The notes below the pieces were generated by a model, which was not told the origin of the DNA, did no database searches, and saw only the letters and a program-made list of their open reading frames with translations. 11,673 nt of DNA from Alphaproteobacteria bacterium (GTDB lineage Bacteria; Pseudomonadota; Alphaproteobacteria; Rhizobiales; Aestuariivirgaceae), in assembly GCA_020441605.1 (NCBI GenBank), contig JAGRLX010000343.1:1-11673 (forward strand). Reading direction: 5' to 3'. A program made the position numbers and the translations under genes. Below, piece after piece: positions 7,270-11,673 of the stretch (within the stretch, counting starts at the first letter, position 1; each line of letters opens with the position of its first letter).

Positions 7270-8816
7270 GTGAGACGCTCCCGCTCGGCCGACGGCAAAT
7301 GGCTGTCAAACCATACTTTCAAGGACCCCAATATGGGCGCTTCCAAGTTACGCTCGAGATATCTGGACACGCGCGGGATGTGACGGAGATACCCATGCTT
7401 CTGGTCACGCTTTGACAGTCGGGCAAAGATACCGAGGATCTTCGAGGCACGCTGCGCCCCGACTATCGCGTAGGCTTGCTCAAAACGCGTACGGTCGAAA
7501 TTGCCCTTTGCTCCGCGCAACTGGCAATAGTAGTCGAAGAGGTCGCCGGCCTGCTCCAGGCTGACATCGACCCTAGCGTCCTGCAGCAGTGAAACAAGGT
7601 CATATGCCGGATGGCCGAGAACACAGTCCTGTGTATCAATCAAGCCTACCCGGCGCAGACCATCGCGTTCGGCAAGCCAAATGAGATTGGGCGAATGATA
7701 GTCACGGAGTGTCCAAATTGGCTTATCAGGTTTTGTCAGTGGAATGATGTTTTCCCAGATCTCGTTCCATTGGTTCAATTCGGCTTGACCGATTTCGCGG
7801 CCATATAAATGCGGCCAGAACCATGTCGGCAGCAGATTAACTTCGATCAATTGTGCTTCCATATCGTAGGAGCTGAGATCATACTGACAGCCGCCATCTA
7901 TCTTAATGCTGGAAGGCCAGTCTCGGTCCGCCATGTGTGCCAGAACATCAACAGCGGCCAGCATTGGCTGCCACATATCTTGGCCATCTGCAATCATGCG
8001 CCCATAAACAGAACGGCCTAAGTCTTCGATTACGGCCAATCCCTTACATAAATCATAGGCTTCGATAGCGGGCGCACTATATCCCATCGCATATAATGTC
8101 TGATTGATGGCAACCACGGCACGAACATCTTCAGCCAAATGGGCTATGGCACTGTAGGATTTGCCATGCCTTACTGGCGGACCATCCGGCCGGGCAGGCA
8201 TGTCCATGAGTATGGACGTTCTTCCTTCCACTTCCAGAGTTTCATAGCGGCGGAATGAGGCGTCTCCTTCGAGGAATTGCCGATTTGCGTGACTCCATCT
8301 GGTACTCTTTAGAAATTCATCAATTTCCTGGTCTCGCTTCATTGATGATTTCCACAATCCTGTCGCTTCCATTCTGACCGCACGGGTCTTGCCTCGACCA
8401 GTAAGGCAAACTCGCAAGACATCCCCCCATTGACACTGTCCCATCCTTTCTGGCCACTCGACTATGACGAGATGTGACGGGAGGAGTTCGTCAAGGCCAA
8501 GTTCATCGAGTTCAAACGTTGAGCCAATCCTATAGAGGTCCGCATGAAGGACGGGAACGCGGGTTTCATCGTAACTTTGGACGAGCGTGAATGTCGGGCT
8601 TGGCACATCAAGTGTGGCGACCCTTGGTGCCAGAGCCCTTATTAGCGCCCGCGCCAACGTTGACTTGCCTGCTCCAATCTCGCCTTCAAGAAGAATGGCC
8701 ATCCCCGGCCGTACAAAGAGCGACAAACGTTCTCCAAGTTGTGACAATCCATCAACGGAGTCGATCCGCCGCTCAACGACAAACGCGGCGCCATCAGGCC
8801 AGTCTGCGAGACTCAT
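7266..8816 (-). CDS. tsaE: TsaE-AmgK fusion: t6A tRNA modification ATPase joined to an AmgK-like sugar kinase
   Basis: This 516-aa protein joins two enzymes in one frame. Residues 1 to about 150 are TsaE, the ATPase that works with TsaB and TsaD to make N6-threonylcarbamoyl-adenosine at position 37 of ANN-decoding tRNAs. It has Walker A GEIGAGKST (45-53), SPTFTLV (73-79), HADLYR (91-96) and VEWPER (119-124). Residues about 160-516 are an aminoglycoside-phosphotransferase-fold kinase like AmgK, which phosphorylates MurNAc and GlcNAc at C1. Supporting motifs are GDASFRRYE (184-192), the catalytic loop LRDYHSPNLIW (370-380) and the metal site IDTQD (393-397), followed by GHPAYDLVSLLQD. The fused form is known in Rhizobiales, so it is not an assembly error. 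The ATG overlaps the end of divL by 23 nt with only a weak ribosome site. An in-frame ATG at codon 159 (8342) could give a free 358-aa AmgK. Confidence 0.92.
   Translation of the reverse strand: MSLADWPDGAAFVVERRIDSVDGLSQLGERLSLFVRPGMAILLEGEIGAGKSTLARALIRALAPRVATLDVPSPTFTLVQSYDETRVPVLHADLYRIGSTFELDELGLDELLPSHLVIVEWPERMGQCQWGDVLRVCLTGRGKTRAVRMEATGLWKSSMKRDQEIDEFLKSTRWSHANRQFLEGDASFRRYETLEVEGRTSILMDMPARPDGPPVRHGKSYSAIAHLAEDVRAVVAINQTLYAMGYSAPAIEAYDLCKGLAVIEDLGRSVYGRMIADGQDMWQPMLAAVDVLAHMADRDWPSSIKIDGGCQYDLSSYDMEAQLIEVNLLPTWFWPHLYGREIGQAELNQWNEIWENIIPLTKPDKPIWTLRDYHSPNLIWLAERDGLRRVGLIDTQDCVLGHPAYDLVSLLQDARVDVSLEQAGDLFDYYCQLRGAKGNFDRTRFEQAYAIVGAQRASKILGIFARLSKRDQKHGYLRHIPRVSRYLERNLEAPILGSLKVWFDSHLPSAERERLT
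7278..7282 (-). promoter_or_regulatory. Shine-Dalgarno for the murU TTG start
   Basis: GGGAG on the minus strand lies 8 nt before the TTG start, inside the last codons of the upstream fusion gene. It is the main support for choosing the non-ATG start, together with the TTGA stop-start overlap. Confidence 0.55.
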
Positions 8817-11181
8817 CGTTGTCTACCACGGTGTCATGTTGCAGGCGGGGACCATTGATCGGAAAGCTACATAGAACCGTTGTGCCTTCATTGACCTTTG
8901 AGTGAAGAGAAACCTGGCCATCGTGGAGCTCAACAAAGCTCTTGACAATGGCAAGACCAAGACCCGGGCCGCGATGCCCTCCCGGAAGCGGACGGGATTG
9001 GAAGCGATCAAATGCCCGCTTCTGAAATTCAGGATCAATACCGCGGCCATTGTCGGAAACCCATAATTGCACATTCGGACCATGGAGCCTGGCACCCATT
9101 TGAATTGTTGCGCCAGGCATGGAAAATCCAACCGCGTTGGACAGCAGATTGGTGAGGATCTGCTCTATGCGTTTCGGATCTGCCACGAAAGAATTAGCGT
9201 CGGAAGCCATTTCTATCTTCAAAGTGAGGTCCCTGCGGTCAATCGTGGGTGCCAGCTTCTCGGCCACAGACTGCATGATTTGAGGTATATCGATCCGTTC
9301 GAGGCGCAGTTCCATTGCACCTGCGTCGATCGCCGTCAGATCGATTATTGCATCTATAATAGTTTTCAACTCTTCCGAAGAACGGCGGATGTCGCCCACA
9401 TATTCCTGCTGCTTGGGTGTCAATGGTCCCGCTAGCCCCATCTGAAGTCCCTCAGCAAAACCCACCACACTGGTGAGCGGTGTGCGCACCTCGTAGGATA
9501 CGTTGGAAAGAAACATGTTCTTCAGACGGTCCGCAGCCTCCAATGCATCGGCGCGATCTCTCAGAGCTCGTTCGATCCTGGCCGCATCCGAGACATCCGA
9601 GAATGTCAGCAGCGTATTGCCGTCCGGAAGTGGAACAGCCGTATACTGCAAGATGCGGTCATTGGTGACCAGTTTGCCGTTGATTGGATTGCGCTCGACT
9701 TCAAGGCGGGTGATATTGAACTTAACCTCATCCCACGCAGAGGCCTCCGCGACGATGCGCCGGCCATGTTCGGCAAGTCGTTCGATATGCGGCTCCTGCT
9801 CGAGAAATACGGGATCCAGCTTCCAGAAAGTGGCGAAGGCTGGATTGAAGAGTTTCAATCGGCCGTCAGACCCAAAGAGGGCAACGCCCTCGTCGAGATT
9901 GTCCAAGGTTTCCCGCTGAACGCCAATCAATTCATTGTAGCGGCTTTCAAGCTGGATTTCCTTGGTTGCATTTTCATAGAGATAAGTCACCCCGCCGAAA
10001 GGGTGCTGCTCACATATTACATGGATCGACCGACCGTCTGGAAGATACCACCAATTCTCCCGCGTCTCGATCGTGGTGTAGGCGGTAAGCTGCTTGCTTC
10101 GCCAATCCCGATAGTTGGCTTGCTCGGGAATGCACCGCTGCGACCTTAGCCGATCCAGAATTTCTCCGTCAGTTGGCCGTGTTTCCAGCCAAGCAGAGTC
10201 AAGTGGCCACAGACTGGCATAAGCCGCATTGTGGAAGCGGAGCCGTTGGTCGGGACCAAAAATGGCAATGGCTGTATCAAGTTTGTTGAGCGTCGATGCA
10301 TGAGCCTTGATGTGCCTGTCGAGTTCCTTTTCGGCCTCTTCAAGCGCGGTCATGTCGATGGCGAAACCCGCCTTGCCGTCAGTCAGTGCGAGTTCATGGA
10401 TGTTGAGGGCCCGCATGGTGCCACCAATGACTGCATGTGTACGACCGATCAGGCTCGTCTGAGGATCGGCCAATGTTCGATCAAGTGTTCCCTCGCTGGC
10501 GATCTCAATTCCACCATTGACGACCGATGAACTGTCGACCGCTTCGACTGCCGACACATAGGCTTGGTTAACCCAGGCCAGACTTCCATTGGCGTTCCGC
10601 AACCAAACCGGCAACGGCGCCGCATCGAGCACAGCGCTCAGCCGCTCCACCTGCTTGCCGAGCTTGTGGGCATCGATGGCAAGGGCAGTCACGTCGCGCC
10701 GCTCGCCGGCCAATGGGCGGAAACGGAGGGTTGCAAGACCACCAGCCGTTCGGCCGTCGGCCTCGATCAACTCTTCGGACAGGGTTCGGATTCCGATATT
10801 GAAGGGCTCGCCCGCCTCACGGAGCTTGCTCAATTTCTCAGAAAGCTCCTCAGCCGAATCCCGGTCAAGCCAAGCAGCAAAATCAAGCACCCCGTTCACA
10901 CCGTCCGGCAAATGGGCTGCGCCTTTCATACTGCCTAGGGTGCGCCGTGGCGCATCATCGCGACCCTGCCAGATGATCATGACATGGGCCTCTGCTGCGA
11001 TGGCCACCTCCGCCTCGTTCAAACTCAGCTCGAGATCGGCAATCCGGCGTCGGGCCGCGTGATCGTCCTTGGACATGCGGCGGATAACATAGAGAGCCCA
11101 GGCGAAGATCACCAAGGCGGCCCCGATCGCGACCAACACGATCGGGTCTTCCGCCAAGATCCTGCCAAAACCGGCGCCCAT
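8794..11181 (-). CDS. divL: DivL-like PAS sensor pseudokinase with tyrosine in the H-box
   Basis: DivL is a histidine-kinase homologue that in Caulobacter binds DivK and controls the CckA-ChpT-CtrA phosphorelay at the cell pole. From the chosen start it has 795 aa: a transmembrane helix (about 13-33), a charged linker, three PAS-like segments (about 181-277, 298-410 and 422-535), a DHp helix pair (about 553-620) and an ATPase domain. The H-box reads NVSYEVRTPLT, so Y563 replaces the phospho-accepting histidine, as in Caulobacter DivL. The ATP site looks intact: NLLSNAVGFS (678-687), DNGRGID (710-716) and GPGLGLAIV (738-746). I chose the ATG at 11181 because GGAGAAGG stands just before it. A GTG at 11196 would add five residues but has no ribosome site. 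ahcY lies upstream. The identity rests on the tyrosine, the domain layout and the alphaproteobacterial context; another orphan PAS kinase is less likely. Confidence 0.9.
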   Translation of the reverse strand: MGAGFGRILAEDPIVLVAIGAALVIFAWALYVIRRMSKDDHAARRRIADLELSLNEAEVAIAAEAHVMIIWQGRDDAPRRTLGSMKGAAHLPDGVNGVLDFAAWLDRDSAEELSEKLSKLREAGEPFNIGIRTLSEELIEADGRTAGGLATLRFRPLAGERRDVTALAIDAHKLGKQVERLSAVLDAAPLPVWLRNANGSLAWVNQAYVSAVEAVDSSSVVNGGIEIASEGTLDRTLADPQTSLIGRTHAVIGGTMRALNIHELALTDGKAGFAIDMTALEEAEKELDRHIKAHASTLNKLDTAIAIFGPDQRLRFHNAAYASLWPLDSAWLETRPTDGEILDRLRSQRCIPEQANYRDWRSKQLTAYTTIETRENWWYLPDGRSIHVICEQHPFGGVTYLYENATKEIQLESRYNELIGVQRETLDNLDEGVALFGSDGRLKLFNPAFATFWKLDPVFLEQEPHIERLAEHGRRIVAEASAWDEVKFNITRLEVERNPINGKLVTNDRILQYTAVPLPDGNTLLTFSDVSDAARIERALRDRADALEAADRLKNMFLSNVSYEVRTPLTSVVGFAEGLQMGLAGPLTPKQQEYVGDIRRSSEELKTIIDAIIDLTAIDAGAMELRLERIDIPQIMQSVAEKLAPTIDRRDLTLKIEMASDANSFVADPKRIEQILTNLLSNAVGFSMPGATIQMGARLHGPNVQLWVSDNGRGIDPEFQKRAFDRFQSRPLPGGHRGPGLGLAIVKSFVELHDGQVSLHSKVNEGTTVLCSFPINGPRLQHDTVVDNDESRRLA

Positions 11182-11182
11182 G

Positions 11183-11190
11183 CCTTCTCC
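11183..11190 (-). promoter_or_regulatory. Strong Shine-Dalgarno for divL
   Basis: GGAGAAGG on the minus strand ends 1 nt before the ATG at 11181; its GGAG core is 5 nt from the start. It lies inside the longer GTG-initiated reading frame, so it argues for the shorter protein. Confidence 0.6.
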
Positions 11191-11214
11191 GGTCACACAT
11201 AATGGATGGCGCCC

Positions 11215-11273
11215 GAATCAGCGCGACACCCGCCCCGGTAGAGATATAGCTACAAACGGCCGTGACCGGAATC
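11215..11273. other. Two GANTC (CcrM) methylation sites in the ahcY-divL gap
   Basis: GAATC occurs at 11215-11219 and 11269-11273, in a gap of about 97 nt. GANTC is the target of CcrM, the cell-cycle-regulated adenine methyltransferase of Alphaproteobacteria. The second site touches the weak -35 candidate for divL. A third site (GATTC, 108-112) lies in the addA-trxA gap. The motifs are exact; any regulatory role is inferred. Confidence 0.5.
11238..11271 (-). promoter_or_regulatory. Candidate divL promoter with an imperfect palindrome over the -10
   Basis: TATATC (11243-11248, minus strand) resembles a -10 element. A weak -35 candidate, TTCCGG (11266-11271), lies 17 nt upstream and matches the consensus at only two positions. 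The -10 sits inside a 16-bp imperfect palindrome of form GTAG-N2-ATAT-N2-CTAC (11238-11253), which could be an operator. No intrinsic terminator follows ahcY, so read-through from ahcY is also possible. No CtrA site of form TTAA-N7-TTAA is visible. Confidence 0.3.
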
Positions 11274-11278
11274 CTTCA

Positions 11279-11673
11279 TCAGTAGCGATAATACTCCGGC
11301 TTGAAGGGGCCCTGCGGCGTAACGCCGATGTAGGCTGCCTGATCGTCGCGCAAGGCCGTCAGCCTGACGCCGAGCTTGGCGAGATGAAGCCGGGCCACCT
11401 TCTCGTCCAGGTGCTTCGGCAGCACATAGACTTCGTTCTTGTACTTGCCAGTGCCGGCGCTGGTGAAGAGCTCGATCTGGGCCAGCGTCTGGTTGGTGAA
11501 GGAGGCCGACATCACGAAGCTCGGATGGCCGGTGGCATTGCCAAGGTTCACCAGACGACCCTGTGACAGAAGGATCACGCGGGCGCCGCTCGGCATGTGG
11601 ATCATGTCGACTTGCGGCTTGATGTTGGTGGACTTGAAGTTCCTGAGTTCCGCGACCTGGATCTCGTTGTCGA
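11279..11673 (-). CDS. ahcY: S-adenosylhomocysteine hydrolase AhcY, C-terminal part (runs off the right edge)
   Basis: AhcY splits S-adenosylhomocysteine, the inhibitory product of methyl transfer, into adenosine and homocysteine with bound NAD. It works in the cytoplasm in the activated methyl cycle. The visible 130 codons are the C-terminal part of the protein. The sequence begins [11 protein letters not shown] and contains [59 protein letters not shown] and the end [10 protein letters not shown]. The final lysine and tyrosine are the residues that reach into the NAD site of the neighbouring subunit in the tetramer. A two-residue-longer loop than I would expect ([11 protein letters not shown]) is the only visible oddity. 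The stop is about 97 nt before divL on the same strand, with no T-rich hairpin between, so the two may be co-transcribed. The start lies outside the window. Confidence 0.97.
   Translation of the reverse strand, partial: DNEIQVAELRNFKSTNIKPQVDMIHMPSGARVILLSQGRLVNLGNATGHPSFVMSASFTNQTLAQIELFTSAGTGKYKNEVYVLPKHLDEKVARLHLAKLGVRLTALRDDQAAYIGVTPQGPFKPEYYRY

Noticed and set aside
7266..8816. TsaE-AmgK fusion as an assembly or frameshift artefact
   Set aside because: The frame is continuous, both domains have intact motifs, the linker is ordinary, and the same fusion is known in Rhizobiales.
10564..11062. Overlapping plus-strand open frames of 124 and 157 codons opposite divL
   Set aside because: The translations are rich in Arg, Ser and Ala with no family resemblance, while the minus strand carries a clear DivL N-terminal and PAS region.
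11182..11278. Intrinsic terminator after ahcY
   Set aside because: No stable stem followed by a T run is visible on the minus strand.
11182..11278. CtrA binding site upstream of divL
   Set aside because: No TTAA-N7-TTAA or convincing half-site occurs in the gap.
1..11673. Mobile elements, CRISPR arrays, tRNA genes or phage genes
   Set aside because: I saw no terminal inverted repeats, transposase motifs, regularly spaced repeats or tRNA-like cloverleaf sequence; the genes are housekeeping and tightly packed.

Overview
The window is a compact stretch of an alphaproteobacterial chromosome, most likely from the order Hyphomicrobiales (Rhizobiales). This rests on the gene order ahcY - divL - tsaE/amgK - murU - addB - addA - trxA, on the alphaproteobacterial forms of AddA and AddB, and on a DivL-type tyrosine pseudokinase, a part of the CtrA cell-cycle circuit found in this class. 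Every gene reads on the minus strand, so transcription runs from right to left.

From right to left: (1) the 3' part of ahcY (S-adenosylhomocysteine hydrolase), cut by the right edge; (2) a gap of about 97 nt with two GANTC sites, an imperfect palindrome over a TATATC element, and a strong Shine-Dalgarno; (3) divL, a membrane-anchored multi-PAS kinase homologue with tyrosine in place of the phospho-accepting histidine; (4) a natural fusion of TsaE (t6A tRNA modification ATPase) with an AmgK-like sugar kinase; (5) murU, the nucleotidyltransferase that acts after AmgK in peptidoglycan recycling, with a TTG start; (6) addB and (7) addA, the two subunits of the AddAB helicase-nuclease for double-strand break repair; (8) a 74-nt gap with a candidate promoter; (9) the first 27 codons of trxA (thioredoxin), cut by the left edge.

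divL, tsaE-amgK, murU, addB and addA overlap or nearly touch (overlaps of 23, 4 and 1 nt, and one 3-nt gap). They are probably one transcript with translational coupling, tying cell-cycle signalling, tRNA modification, cell-wall recycling and recombinational repair together. ahcY may read into it, since no intrinsic terminator is visible after ahcY. trxA may be co-transcribed or use its own promoter.

I found no mobile element, CRISPR array, tRNA or rRNA gene, phage gene or sign of recent transfer. I do not see a wholly undescribed system. The points most worth a second look are the tyrosine in the DivL H-box, the TsaE-AmgK fusion with a possible internal start for a free AmgK, the lack of iron-sulphur cysteines in AddB, and the two GANTC sites upstream of divL.
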